Shown: one piece after another, positions 1 to 12,474 of the stretch
Position numbering within the stretch: position 1 is the first letter of the stretch
Layout of the letters: each line of letters opens with the position of its first letter
Origin: Mya arenaria
Taxonomy: Eukaryota > Mollusca > Bivalvia > Myida > Myidae
Assembly: GCF_026914265.1 (NCBI RefSeq)
Contig: NC_069125.1
Span: 8,411,117-8,475,116, forward strand
Direction of reading: 5' to 3'
Length of the DNA: 64,000 nt
Notes under the pieces: model-generated
What the model saw: the letters and a program-made list of their open reading frames with translations, nothing else
Databases searched by the model: none
What the model was told of the DNA's origin: nothing
Made by a program: the position numbers and the translations under genes

Positions 1-300
1 GAAAAAATAAAGAAAACATTGTCAAACTTAGGTCGTTTTTGTTGATACCAAACCAGTTTCAGTTTTGGTGTCAATGGTTTCAGCAGTTTTGAACTCGGTT
101 TTGATAGTTTGGCTTGAAGTAATAAATGCATGGTTTTGTGTACAACATGGCGGAGCTACTACATGTAGCCATTATTTCCAATTATAAATATAACCTTTAT
201 CATTTAGCTCATTTGCACATTGTAAGGCATTGTTATCAAAAGGATTGAGTTTTAACAAACGTGGTTGATCACTTTCCGCCATGTTGGTTTCAAAGTAAAC
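1..300. repeat. Dispersed repeat block, copy 1 of 2
   Basis: Positions about 16-180 match 12310-12430 in the same order. Both carry a stretch with 'gtttttgttgataccaaa', then 'gcatggttttgtg' or 'gaatggttttgtg', then 'catgtagccatta'. The match is gapped, so the copies are old. No coding potential was seen. Confidence 0.65.
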
Positions 301-1900
301 TAATTCCGAAAGCAAAGAAAACACTCTCTAATGACTCTCGTTTCAGGTAAATTAATGTTATTTAAGTACATGTATACTAAAAAGGTGTTTCTTATTGCCT
401 TAGTCTTGTAAAATATGACATTATATAAGGCATTTATTTTTTTCGAGTTCATCAACACAATGAAATAGAAGAAATCTTTATTATCACTTTCATGATACAT
501 CTATCCGAAATGTAATATAAATTGTAATTGTTATTGGTCCTGAGATCGTTGTCAAAGTGTTAAAACACGTCTCTGTTCAAGTGCTGATATTTATTTCTGA
601 GATATGTTTCACCGCCTTTAGGCACAGGCTGTATCAAAAAAGCACCAGAAATAATGTGTTCTCGTTTTGTTTTTAAGGCCACGAAAGACCTGTTTTAGTT
701 GCTCTTGGGGCCATTTCCATTAAGATTTTAGGCGTAAATTGAAATAATTTTAGTTTTTTAGTGCCATGGTTTCATTATTTTGCAACATATTTGTGTGAAC
801 TTCACGTGAGCTAGAAACAAAGATGAACACAAAGTTGAGGAAATAAAAACAAAAATCAATCGTGTGTGATGTTTATACATATTTAAGATTATTTATCCTT
901 TATTGAAACAGCCTCCAGGAACGATTTTTATTAAAAAAATGCATTCTGTTTCGCTCATTTTTTGTTAGTATTAACAAACTAACTCGTACATCAAATGTTA
1001 AAATAATTTTAAATGGTTAACAACATTAGGCTAAAGTATCGTACGCCTGTATAAAATGAATTTATATTTGATTGTATGAAAGATAGTTTAAATATTTTCA
1101 AAAGAATTGAAGCTATATGTAAAACAATGAATGCAGTGTTGCATGAAAAACAAAATATTGATTGGCATATGGGAGAAAAGGCATTACTAACTGTTTAGCT
1201 CTTCTATGTGTTTGCAAGAGATATTAACTCATTTTGTTTTTTTTAAAATAGTGTATTGGTCAGAAATGGGGTATAGCGATAAGTAAGATAACCCTGTTAC
1301 AATTAGCCCGATCAAGGCCGGCGTGTTCATTCTAGTACAATACCGTAAATTGTCGTATATCAATATCTGGATCCTATTTAATCAATAACACAAACTTGGC
1401 TATTACAGAAATGAGCCAGCACCACACATTCAACAAAATGCTAGTTTAAATGCATATATATTAAATCCTCAATTCACGTGTTGTAGAAGCCTGTAATGAT
1501 CTAGCTTTATGTCTGTTTTATTACGATCGCATTGAATGAAGTCAACATGATGACATAAAGCTAAATAAACGAAACTGACCATTGATCCTGCTTCCACTAA
1601 TGTTTTGTCAGGACAAAAAGGTCTTCATTCTAGTATGTCAAACACAAGTGATGAAAATGAGAAGCATACTAGTTTTATATAAATCTCATTTTATAAAAGA
1701 ATCCTACATTCCACACTCCTATGTTTGTGGTTTGTTTATTTCCTTTCAAACAATACTTCTGATATGGCAACAATTATTTAGTGTCAATCAGTTTAGTGTT
1801 CGAATCAGTCGAACATGGTTTGTAAGGCATTGATCTTATAAGTAATGTATTATATTCATGTTTCTTTATGTTTTCGTATAACATTTTAATACGTACCCTT
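301..1900. other. A+T-rich non-coding stretch
   Basis: Stops are frequent in all frames and no exon with splice signals and recognisable protein sequence was found. I saw no tandem array or inverted repeat. Nothing functional can be supported. Confidence 0.5.
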
Positions 1901-1929
1901 TTGAAATAACATAAATTTATGCGTGCGTT

Positions 1930-2064
1930 TTCATTCTAAGCATTTATGTGTGTGTGCGTGTGTATGTTCTTTCAGAAGGCCACATTGTAAATAAGTCGTG
2001 TGTTATGTTTGTTTATAATATGATGCCTATGTCTTAATGTGTTACCTTCTTTAAATAAAGTTAC

Positions 2065-2124
<60 letters not shown>
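1930..2124 (+). mobile_element. Probable LINE 3' end with (ATT)n tail
   Basis: A short untranslated-looking stretch ends in a polyadenylation-like AATAAA (about 2053-2058) followed within a few bases by an (ATT)n microsatellite (about 2065-2124). A 3' UTR that ends in AATAAA and passes directly into a simple-repeat tail is typical of 5'-truncated CR1/L2-like non-LTR retrotransposons in invertebrates. No reverse-transcriptase sequence is present and the 5' limit is uncertain. The alternative is a plain microsatellite next to a chance AATAAA. Confidence 0.45.
2065..2124. repeat. (ATT)n microsatellite
   Basis: About 20 uninterrupted ATT trinucleotides. Confidence 0.95.
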
Positions 2125-2125
<1 letters not shown>

Positions 2126-4049
2126 TCAACAATATATTAATAGTTCTATTTCAATAAGATTTGAATTTTAATACATTGATTATCAAAATGCTTATTATAT
2201 ACCGCGTTAAGCCAAATTATCACAAGACAACCAAAACAATACATGTACACACACAGCATGAAAAATCATTTTCAATAAAAGAATACATATTACGTTGTGC
2301 TAATTTTGTGTTTTAAAGTGAGAAGTTAAAAGTCTTTTCATGGAAAGCCCGTAAATTGGTCAATCTGAATCGAAAACGTTGCCTTTCCTGGCGTGCGAGT
2401 TAATGTAAAGTTAAGTACATTTTCTGCAGAAGAAATTGTCGGCTGATCTTATTCAAAAGACAGCTAAGGTACTGGCCTATCACATTAACTTTAATTAACA
2501 AGGATAATACACAGTGCGTTTTTCCTATTGCTGTAAGTATGTATACTTTTGTTAAGATATCGGACAGTTTTAACACAACACAAGTGCTTTAAGTATCAAC
2601 ACTGCCAATTGTAGTTTATGTATAGTTTCAAAATGTTATATTTAATGTGTAATCAATGTATAACTTGAAACTTATAATTGATAATTTAAAAAAAATCAAA
2701 GTAGATCTATAACATAAAGCCTTTCATTGTCCCAGAAGGAATAAAATACCTAATGCATAGCATCTCATGTAATTTTATGAATCAAGACACTTCAAAAATG
2801 CTCATACTTTAAATGCAATTCCAACACGTCGTGTCCTTTGGGACTTGTTTGCAACAATTTGTGTGTTATAAAGACAACTGACCCCATCTGAATTCAAAAC
2901 AAGTGTGTCTCCATTATTATTGTCATTTTTATACAACATAAGAGAACAAAGTTATGGTAATTTGAAATTATGATGATAATGGTAATAAATGTCTGTATAA
3001 AAAGGCGTGTTTTCATATCGTCTCCTATAATACGTTTAATATATGGCCACGAATTGTGTTTTAGGTGAATATCTGCCAAGAACTATATTCCAAAAAACTC
3101 TTCCTCAACTGATTTTAACGACATTTAGGATATTTATGGTGAAATGAGTAAACATACAATACATGGATTCTTCTTATCGCAATAGGTAATTACGATTAAA
3201 GCACCGGTCAGATGTAATTTTGAAAAAAGAAAAGAAAGAAAATGTGATGTAGAAGTTACTAACTAAAGCGAAAATATTAATTCTGTAATACGCAGGCAAA
3301 ACAAAAATAAAACTTCATTTTTAAGAAGTAAGAGTCATTATCGTCGACCGTTTCAGATCGTCTATACATTTGGTGTAGACACAATTTCTTAGAAGAAGAC
3401 AATTTCATGTTGATATTTATAATGTCCACAGGGAGCATTACGCTGTTTAAATCAAAAGCCTCTATTGTGAAAAACGATTGGTTTCTGTACTTTTCTTGTT
3501 ACCTTTAACAATAAGTGCCTATGTATGCACAGCCCGGTTAACTGCCAATTGCATCATCTAGCAGTGTTTTGATAAAAATATATTAACAACCAATTGCTTT
3601 TACCAATTGGCCGCGAAAGATGCATTTATTTTGTTCTTGATTTTTTACTTTTTGTTTATTTTATGTTTCAATCATTTTGTTGGTTGACAAAGTTTAATAT
3701 GTTAATTCGAACTTCTTGCGAGTATTTCAAAATTTAAATTATAAACGTCGCATTATAGGACAAAGTACACGCACAGCATGTTAATAAATAAATTTGAGGT
3801 AGAAAATCTGAATATAAATACATACGAATAGCTAGTGATATGCGTTAATTATACCACATTTTCATATATCAAATGACAACGTAACTTGTGCTAGGTTATC
3901 ACGTCAGGGTCATTTAAAGGACAATCAGTCACACTACACGGTTAAATATTTTAATTTGTAGGCAAACGAATCAGTAAAATCAAGGATTTTCAATCATTTG
4001 CCTCATTTGACTATAAGATTGATATATTCCCCAAGAGATGTTCCCTTTA
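2125..4049. other. A+T-rich non-coding stretch
   Basis: No supported gene, RNA or array. All open frames are short and A+T-driven. Confidence 0.5.
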
Positions 4050-4230
4050 TAAAAAGATGCTACTCAATGTCCGTATGTTTAGAAAGCAATCCTTCATACG
4101 CTCCTACAATTATTGCGTCATTTTTCAATCCAATGACTTTTTCCATGTCCATTAACTCATGACAAAATGTAATTGGGATCTTTATTTCTAACTTTCGGGG
4201 AAGGCAGAATAATGACGTCTGAAGCCAGAA
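4050..4230 (-). repeat. Dispersed repeat, inverted relative to 6160-6290
   Basis: Read on the minus strand, this segment matches the plus-strand sequence at about 6160-6290. Shared blocks include 'tcatgagttaa', 'attgtaggagcgtatgaa' and an 'aaacatncggacatt' stretch. The minus-strand copy is open (residues such as IIVGAYEGLLSKHTDIE ending at 4060), whereas the 6.2-kb copy has stops. It could be the last exon of a coding sequence carried by the repeat. The protein is not recognised. Confidence 0.5.
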
Positions 4231-4261
4231 CAAGACGAAGGCCACTTGCAGTGTTGAAGGC

Positions 4262-4262
4262 A

Positions 4263-4293
<31 letters not shown>

Positions 4294-4298
4294 AACCA

Positions 4299-4384
<86 letters not shown>
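4262..4384. repeat. (AC)n/(AT)n microsatellite
   Basis: A short (AC)n run at 4262-4277 passes into (AT)n, followed by a small interruption and then an uninterrupted (TA)n from about 4301 to 4384. Long open frames on both strands here are products of the dinucleotide repeat. Confidence 0.97.
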
Positions 4385-4387
<3 letters not shown>

Positions 4388-4739
4388 CTTGTGTGCAATA
4401 AATCTTTAACTATTTACCGATTTACCGATTCATGATTTCTCAATTAAACATTTAGATGTGTGGATGAGCGTAGAGTCAAAAACAATTATGTAGGTCTAGT
4501 TTTATTTACCGGCGAAATAAGTATAGTTATTGAGTTGTATAATTTCAATCACGTGGGAAGTTGGTATTTTTTTGTACAGTTGTGTTGTCAAGGAAAACGT
4601 TAAATGACTAGCGTTCGGTTTAAGTGGATGGGGTTGTAATGTTACTGAACGGTTAAGCTCCGTCTATTTGCCATCATTGTATATTGGAGCATATTATCTT
4701 AAATGACTGATATAATGCCATAGTTAGCACGTTCTATCT

Positions 4740-5900
4740 TGACTCTTTTAAGGTAAGCTTTTGTTCACCGTTTTTGACTTTATTTAATGATGAAATGAAT
4801 GAATAAATTAATGATTAATTATAAGAACTATTAATGTATAGATATTTTTATTCGCTTTGGTGAAAACATTTGTTCGTTTATTAATACATGTATCATAACG
4901 TGTTTCATTCATTATTTTTTTCCTCGCGGGTGGTCGAGCGGCGTTCTCCGAAACTGTCCGCTCAATGCCCATTTTTTCATCTTAAATTTGTATGGATGTA
5001 ATTTCTTAAATGCACTAGCTAACCAGTGAGTAATAAATCTTTAATTGTCAACATTTGTCGATATCTGTTGTCCAACATGACCTCTGTCATCGGATCCTTA
5101 ACATAAATCAAGTTATCAAATGGATTGCCAAATTTTGAATTGTATGTAATTGATGCCCGTGAAGTGATGGCTTTGACGGGCGCATTTTGCCCAGAATTTC
5201 GGCGTTGTTTATGTTTCAAGTCGTGAATGTTTGTCTGTTCGTTCTTGTTACATTTCGTGATTGTTTCTCGTTAACGTTTATTTGGAACACCGTTTCACTC
5301 GGTTATTGATATTTTCATTTTCATTCGATCATTCAATTGCTTTTGCTGTTATCGAAACGTGCACTTACCATCAATAATTTCATACCACGTGTTTCTCTTT
5401 AAGCTTCCATTTTCTGCAATTCAATACGTTTCCTAAAATGATCAAATTGAATTCACATCAACATCAAACCTTAAAACATTATTTAATCTATTTAGAGAAT
5501 ATTACTGGTCAAATTAACCGTATATTTACTGTTTTCAGTACAATAGACGCTAAATAGTGTACAATAAAGACAATGATTATACTACTGTTTTTAAACAACC
5601 TAAAATTCTGTGCAATAGACGTTTTTACCAGTTAAATAGTATAACATAGTGATTATACTGTATGATGATATAATATGTAAAATGATATCGTCGGCGGAAC
5701 TAGGAACATGGTTTGTAAGGCTTTGCGTACGGATATCATTATATACCTTCATTTAATGGTACATAAAACAAAGGTATTATGGTAATAATGTATGTGTGGA
5801 GTAATGGTGTATCTTTAAAGACTGATCTTTATTAACTGACGTAGAGAATAACCGAATTAAGGAGATTTTCTATGAACCTAGGACAAGCACAAACAAAAAT
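4740..5900. repeat. Dispersed repeat block related to 21400-22660
   Basis: The block recurs at 21400-22660 in the same orientation. Shared parts are the pyrimidine-rich start with 'tttttgactttatttaat', a 'gaattgtatgtaatt' core followed by 'atggctttgacg', and the 'ggaactag..catggtttgtaaggc' section. On the minus strand the core is coding-like (5019-5219, with KQRRNSGQNAPVKAI), and the 22.0-kb copy keeps a similar KQERRTAAQNAGVKAI reading. The origin of the protein is not recognised. Confidence 0.6.
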
Positions 5901-6159
5901 GACTCTTTGTGTGAGAATATATTCCAGAGTACTGAACAAATAAACAAATAAAACCAACACGAGTGTGCAACTTAATGATGTAAATGTAGATGTCTACATT
6001 GTGAATGTTACGATTGTTATGTTTCTCAAAGCACAAACATTGAATGCCTCGTTTGTCGTTTATACCTCAATTTAAATGTCGCATGTTAAAAGCTCTGCCA
6101 ACTTCACACAACCCAGTAGGCGAGCAATATTATGTAACATACCAACTAGAAATATGGAT

Positions 6160-6300
6160 CCAAATTCCATGTTGTCATGAGTTAACTGATATGGTAAGAT
6201 TAAACATAAGTCGTTGGATTTAATATGGCAAAATGATTGTAGGAGCGTATGAATGATTATTCTTTAAACATTCGGACATTTAGTGGCAGGAATAAATCTC
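6160..6300 (+). repeat. Second copy of the 4.05-4.23 kb repeat, opposite orientation
   Basis: It carries the same ordered blocks as the minus strand of 4050-4230, with substitutions and small indels. In-frame stops show this copy is not coding. Confidence 0.5.
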
Positions 6301-7051
6301 TGTAAAGGCAAATTCCCTCGAGGAATGAATCAATCTTAGAGCCAATTAAGGCATATGATAGAAGTTCGTGGATCTCACGGAATCGTTTGCATACAGATTG
6401 AAATTATAAACAGTGTGACGTGACTGTTTTCTGGATTGTCTTCTCAATGACTCTAACATGATAACATGCCCAATTTCCGTTATCATTTGATCTATGAAAG
6501 GTTGACATGATTAATCTTGATCACGGAATGTTTTCTTGTGTTTATGCTTTTTACAGATGAGGTATTTTTTAAACCGCTCTACGTCTTTCTGTGATGTTTC
6601 TTTTCAACAAATGAATACACGCAATGAGTTCCCATCCATATAGTTAGTTTTGTTAATGTGTTTTCGTGATGCATGTTTGGTGGGGGGCTCTATACCCCAC
6701 CCTCTTGTTTGTTTTATATGAATACATTTAATGAAAAAGAAGAAAATATTGAACTTTGTAAAACGTCCAAAATAGTTTAGATAAACTATACCCACAAATG
6801 ACAAATCGAAAACGATCAATTGCATCGATTTCGCGGAAGTTTTTTTAAACAGTTGTAAGTAAGATACTATATACACGTTAATTCAGGCAAATTTGTTCGA
6901 GCAAGTTGTGAAGACGATGCAAAGGAAAGTCTACCTATTTATGGCAAACAGAGTATTAAAAACCCTATCCCAATATGAAATAAGAACACTACGGGCTGCA
7001 AAAGAGATCCGTCGTAGGCACAATACACATTCAAAGTATTCAACAGAAATA
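6301..7051. other. Non-coding flank of the 80-bp satellite
   Basis: No gene is supported. A G-run and C-run pair near 6680-6706 could form a small hairpin. Confidence 0.4.
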
Positions 7052-7405
7052 TTGGTTCGATTGAGACGGTCCATTGTCAGGAATGATAAATGCAGCACTG
7101 TCAGCACCCCTAGCACTCGCTTTCAGCACTATAGGTTCGAATTAGGCTGTCGATTGTCAGGAATGGTAGGTGCAGCACTGTCAGCAACAATAGCACTCGC
7201 TTTAAGCACTTTTGGTTTGATTGAGACTGTCCATTGTTAGAATTGGTAGACGCAACCCTGTCACCATCCCTTGCACTGGCGTTCAGCACTATTGGTTTGA
7301 TTTGGGCTGTCCATTGTCAGGAAGGGTAGGTGCAACACTGTCACCATCCCTTGCACTGGCTTTCAGCACTATTGGTTTGATTTGGGCTGTCCATTGTCAG
7401 GAATG

Positions 7406-7723
7406 GTAGGCGCAACACTGTCCCATCCCTTGCGCTGGGTTTCAGCACTATTGGTTTGATTGAGACTGTCCATTTTCAGGAATGGTAGGCGCAACCCTGT
7501 CACCATCCCTTGCACTGGCGTTCAGCACTATTGGTTTGATTTGGGCTGTCCATTGTCAGGAATGGTAGGCGCAACACTGTCCCATCCCTTGCGCTGGGTT
7601 TCAGCACTATTGGCTTGATTGAGACTGTCCATTTTCAGGAATGGTAGGCGCAACCCTGTCACCATCCCTTGCACTGGCGTTCAGCACTATTGGTTTGATT
7701 TGGGCTGTCCATTGTCAGGAATG
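7406..7723 (+). repeat. Two-unit higher-order repeat within the satellite
   Basis: A pair of variant units ('tcccatcccttgcgctggg' type and 'ttttcagg' type) occurs twice in succession with a period of about 159 bp. Confidence 0.65.
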
Positions 7724-9080
7724 GTAGGTGCGACACTGTCAACACCCCTTACACTGGCTTTCAGCACTATTGGTTTGATTTGGACTGTCCATTGTCAGGA
7801 ATGGTAGGTGCAACACTATCAACACCCCCTGTACTGGCTTTCAGCTCTATTAGTTTGATTGAGACTGTCCATTGTCAGGAATGGTAGGTGCAACACTGTC
7901 AACACCCCTCGCACTGGCTTACAGCACTATTGGCTTGATTGAGACTGTCCATTGTCAGGAATGGTAGGTGCAACACTGTCACCACCCCTTGCACTGGCTT
8001 TCAGCACTATTAGTTTGATTGAGATCGTCCATTGTCAGGAATGGTAGGTGGGACACTGTCAACACCAATTGCACTGGTTTACAGCACTATTAGTTTGATT
8101 GAGACTGTCCATTGTCAGGAATGGTAGGTGCAACACTGTCAACACCCCTTACACCGGCTTACATCAATATTGGTTTTATTGAGACTGTCCATTGTCAGGA
8201 ATGGTAGGTGCAACACTATCAACACCCCTTACACCGGCTTACAGTACTTTTGGTTTGATTGAGACTGTCCATTGTCAGGAATGGTAGGTGCACCACTGTC
8301 AACACCCCTTACACCGGCTTACATCAATATTGGTTTTATTGAGATCGTCCATTGTCAGGAATGGTAGGTGCACCACTGTCAACACCCCTTACACTGGCTT
8401 ACAGCACTTTTGGTTTGATTGAGACTGTCCATTGTCAGGAATGGTAGGTGCACCACTGTCAACACCCCTTGCACCGGCTTGCAACACTATTGGTTTGATT
8501 GAGACGGTCCATTGTCAGGAATGGTAGGTGCACCACTGTCACCATCCCTTACACCGGCTTACAACACTATTGGCTTGATTGAGACTGTCCATTGTCAGGA
8601 ATGGTAAGTGCGCCACTGTCAACACCCCTTACACCGGCTTACAACACTATTGGTTTGATTGAGACTGTCCATTGTCAGGAATGGTAAGTGCGCCACTGTC
8701 AACACCCCTTACACCGGCTTACAACACTATTGGCTTGATTGAGACTGTCCATTGTCAGGAATGGTAAGTGCAACACTGTCAACACCCCTTACACCGGCTT
8801 ACAACACTATTGGTTTGATTGAAACTGTCCATTGTCAGGAATGGTAAGTGCGCCACTGTCAACACCCCTTACACCGGCTTACAGCACTATTGGTTTGATT
8901 GAGACTTCCATTGTCAGGAATGGTAGGTGCAACACTGTCACCATCCCTTACACCGACTTACAGCACTATTGGTTTGATTGAGACTGTCCATTGTCAGGAA
9001 TGGTAGGCGCAACACTGTCAACACCCCTTACACCGGCTTACAGCACTATTGGTTTGATTGAGACTGTCCATTGTCAGGAA

Positions 9081-9720
9081 TGGTAGGTTCAACACTATCA
9101 ACACCCCTTACACCGGCTTACAGCACTATTGGTTTGATTGAGACTGTCCATTGTCAGGAATGGTAGGTTCAACACTATCAACACCCCTTACACTGGCTTA
9201 CAACACTATTGGTTTGATTGAGACTGTCCATTGTCAGGAATGGTAGGTGCACCACTGTCAACACCCCTTACACCGGCTTACAGCACTATTGGTTTGATTG
9301 AGACTGTCCATTGTCAGGAATGGTAGGTGCGCCACTGTCAACACCCCTTACACCGGCTTACAGCACTATTGGTTTGATTGAGACTGTCCATTGTCAGGAA
9401 TGGTAGGTTCAACACTATCAACACCCCTTACACCGGCTTACAGCACTATTGGTTTGATTGAGACTGTCCATTGTCAGGAATGGTAGGTTCAACACTATCA
9501 ACACCCCTTACACTGGCTTACAACACTATTGGTTTGATTGAGACTGTCCATTGTCAGGAATGGTAGGTGCACCACTGTCAACACCCCTTACACCGGCTTA
9601 CAGCACTATTGGTTTGATTGAGACTGTCCATTGTCAGGAATGGTAGGTGCGCCACTGTCAACACCCCTTACACCGGCTTACAGCACTATTGGTTTGATTG
9701 AGACTGTCCATTGTCAGGAA
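9081..9720 (+). repeat. Four-unit higher-order repeat (320 bp, two copies)
   Basis: Units at 9081-9400 carry the variant order ttcaac, ttcaac (with 'cactggcttacaac'), tgcacc, tgcgcc. The same order recurs at 9401-9720. This points to block duplication of four monomers. Confidence 0.8.
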
Positions 9721-10564
9721 TGGTAGGTTCAACACTATCAACACCCCTTACACCGGCTTACAGCACTATTGGTTTGATTGAGACGGTCCATTGTCAGGAA
9801 TGGTAGGTGCGCCACTGTCAACACCCCTTACACCGGCTTACAGCACTATTGGTTTGATTGAGACTGTCCATTGTCAGGAATGGTAGGTGCGCCACTGTCA
9901 ACACCCCTTACACCGGCTTACAGCACTATTGGTTTGATTGAGACTGTCCATTGTCAGGAATGGTAGGCGCAACACTGTCAACACCCCTTACACCGGCTTA
10001 CAGCACTATTGGTTTGATTGAGACTGTCCATTGTCAGGAATGGTAGGTGCACCACTGTCAACACCCCTTACACCGGCTTACAGCACTATTGGTTTGATTG
10101 AGACTGTCCATTGTCAGGAATGGTAAGTGCGCCACTGTCAACACCCCTTACACCGGCTTACAGCACTATTGGTTTGATTGAGACTGTCCATTGTCAGGAA
10201 TGGTAGGTTCAACACTATCAACACCCCTTACACCGGCTTACAGCACTATTGGTTTGATTGAGACTGTCCATTGTACGGAATGGTAGGTGCACCACTGTCA
10301 CCATCCCTTGCACTGGCTTTCAGCACTATTGGTTTGATTTGGGCTGTCCATTGTTAGGAATGGTAGGTGCAACACTATCAACACTCCTTGCACTGGCTTA
10401 CAGCACTGTTGGTTTAGTTGGCCCGTTTAAGGGCAGTATAGATAGGAGCAACACTGTTAACACGCCTAGCACTGGCTTTAGCAGTATTAATTTGATTACT
10501 GTTTACGGACAGTAATTATATGTGCACTACTGTCAACGCAACCAGCACCAGCTTAAGCAGTATT

Positions 10565-11663
10565 CAGGCATATTATTCATCAATGCATGCATATTGGCTT
10601 ATCCGTTTTCTAGTGGGAAAACTCCGGACTGTCTACCCAGCTCGTTACCCAGCCTACAACTGATGTACTAATATATATAAGGGTACATTCAGTTTGGCCT
10701 AAAAATGTTTCTTTCTGGTAATCGATCCGACCTTATAAACACCGCCAGTATAGTTGTTTGTAGCAAAAAGTAAAAACTAAAAACAAAAAAGATTGGTCTT
10801 CCCACCGTGACCACTTTTTTAAAACTATGATTATCTTTGACAGAAAAAATCTCCATAACAACAGGAATAAGGTATTATTTAAAAGCATATTTAAAAAAAT
10901 AATGGAAAAAAATAAAATCCTTCTCTTCTTAGTAATTTCGGGGATGTTACCCTTAACAAACAATTTGTGTTTTTGTCTTTGTGCACAATACCGCACTGTC
11001 ATACACGATTAACACTCCCGCTGGGGACGACGCCTATGGATAGTCTGGTTGCCCCATAAAACATACGCCAATCCCCCATGGATGAATTATTATCATTGTA
11101 AGTGGTCAGAACACTCATTGATATTTGTAGGCAGTTGTTGTTAAAGTTTAAGGGAAATTTACAGAAACCAATCGTTTTCTCAATTGAGTCTGATGATTTA
11201 GGCATCGTAGTACACCCTGGGGTCATTTCCACAATTGCGGCAGGACATAACAGTGGCCAAAGTTGAAATTGTCTATTAATGATCGAAGTGGAATTTGTAC
11301 TTCTGGAAAATTGCGTCTGGAACCGATGTACTTATGTGATGTAATGGTCTACGTTTATGACTGTTATTTCTTGAAACGTTATCAGAAGCTTACAGATTGC
11401 AGTTAAATTGCGTCTCATATGCGTGTTAACGAAAACTTGTACATGTGCAGACATTCGGGAACTTGCTAACATTATTCCTGGACGAGTTGAATGATATTCT
11501 GTGTAATATGATTTTACTAGTGTCAGTTTCTTGTTATCGAATGCAATTTTTCCAGTTATAAATAACGAAAAGGGCTTATCTGTTTCACTGGTGTTGATGA
11601 TGAGCCGAGTACCACCAACTGACAAAACAATGTTATTTACCGCTAAACATGCATTTAAGAAAT
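10565..11663. other. Non-coding stretch
   Basis: No gene, RNA or array is supported. The open frames here are short and A/T-driven. Confidence 0.45.
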
Positions 11664-11717
11664 GTATTACCCACAGGGGCAGGTTGCGTTGTGTTGACAC
11701 ACCACGCCCCCGTCTTA

Positions 11718-11750
<33 letters not shown>

Positions 11751-11801
11751 GACGGGGGCGTGGTGTGTCGAAACAACACAACCTGCCACTGTGGTATTAC
11801 C
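11664..11801. mobile_element. hAT-like foldback MITE with poly-A loop
   Basis: The element body is 11672-11793 (122 bp), flanked by identical 8-bp direct repeats GTATTACC (11664-11671 and 11794-11801). The ends are inverted repeats of about 42 bp beginning CACAG(G/T)GGCAGGTTG and ending at CCACGCCCCCGTC, with about five mismatches. The centre is almost nothing but an uninterrupted A run (about 11719-11749). The 8-bp target duplication and CAG-G-type ends are established hAT traits; assignment to that superfamily is inference. There is no transposase. Long open frames on both strands come from the A/T run. Confidence 0.8.
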
Positions 11802-12309
11802 TGTACAAATTTTTAGACAAAATACTTTTCCGATCATTTAAAGTCAGTAAATAAGACAAATGATTTATCAAGAAGGAATCACAACAAAAACACTAAAATA
11901 TCACGTTGCCCTTCTTTGATTTAAATAAGATATCATGAATTTACTCAAATCAATATTTATCACGAAAACAAAATGAGAAAGAAACGTATGATTTGCTTGA
12001 ATATTACCAGTAAAGCTATAAGTGTGAACAATTTAACTGTTTATAGTGATTATGTTATATAAGACATGTGTAATACATGTTTTTTATATTTAGCTAGAAA
12101 CAAGATATAGCATAAAATATATTCTGTAACGGAGGAAATAAATATTTTTGGTTGTGATGTGTTGTCCGTATTACAAGAAACTCGTTATTAAAAATATGAA
12201 AATAATATGAGATATTATGCTGAAGGTATGTAAATTCTTTAAAGACGTTATTTAACAAACGAAAAAAACCATAAAGTGTCCTTATGCCGGATTACCGGAT
12301 TCAGCCCAT
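11802..12309. other. A+T-rich non-coding stretch
   Basis: No gene or array was seen. Confidence 0.45.
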
Positions 12310-12440
12310 TTGCAATACTTGGGGCGTTTTTGTTGATACCAAAGTAATTCCAGCTTTGGTTTCAAGGGTGAATGGTTTTGTGTTCAGCTTCAACAACATG
12401 ATGGAGCTTGCATGTAGCCATTAGTTCTATATTTCTTCAA
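12310..12440. repeat. Dispersed repeat block, copy 2 of 2
   Basis: It matches the first 180 bases of the window (see 1-300), keeping order and orientation. The TG-rich array begins just after it. Confidence 0.6.
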
Positions 12441-12474
12441 AACAATGATACCGCAAATGGTGTTTGTTTCAACG

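Larger units (their letters stand above)
7052..10564 (+). repeat. 80-bp tandem satellite, about 44 units
   Basis: About 3.5 kb of head-to-tail units of 79-80 bp. Each unit contains 'attggtttgattgagactgt', then 'ccattgtcaggaatggtagg', a variable 'tgcaacactgtcaacacccc' part and 'ttacaccggcttacagcact'. Units at both edges are the most diverged (7052-7260 and 10400-10564) and central ones are nearly identical, as expected of unequal exchange. The period is not a multiple of three and frames close quickly, so it is not coding. Every unit carries a CCATT/AATGG pair separated by six bases, a potential short hairpin. Confidence 0.98.

Noticed and set aside
4060..4398. 112-codon minus-strand frame with an I-Y repeat
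   Set aside because: Most of it is translated (AT)n. Only the last part is of interest, and that is noted as a repeat remnant.
6893..7240. 115-codon frame at the left edge of the satellite
   Set aside because: Its second half is satellite and the first half is not recognisable.
7052..10564. CRISPR-like or coding repeat
   Set aside because: Units are directly joined without spacers, and the 80-bp period breaks every frame.
11332..11854. Open frames of 149 and 107 codons on opposite strands
   Set aside because: Both run through the A/T run of the hairpin MITE (poly-Phe and poly-Lys).
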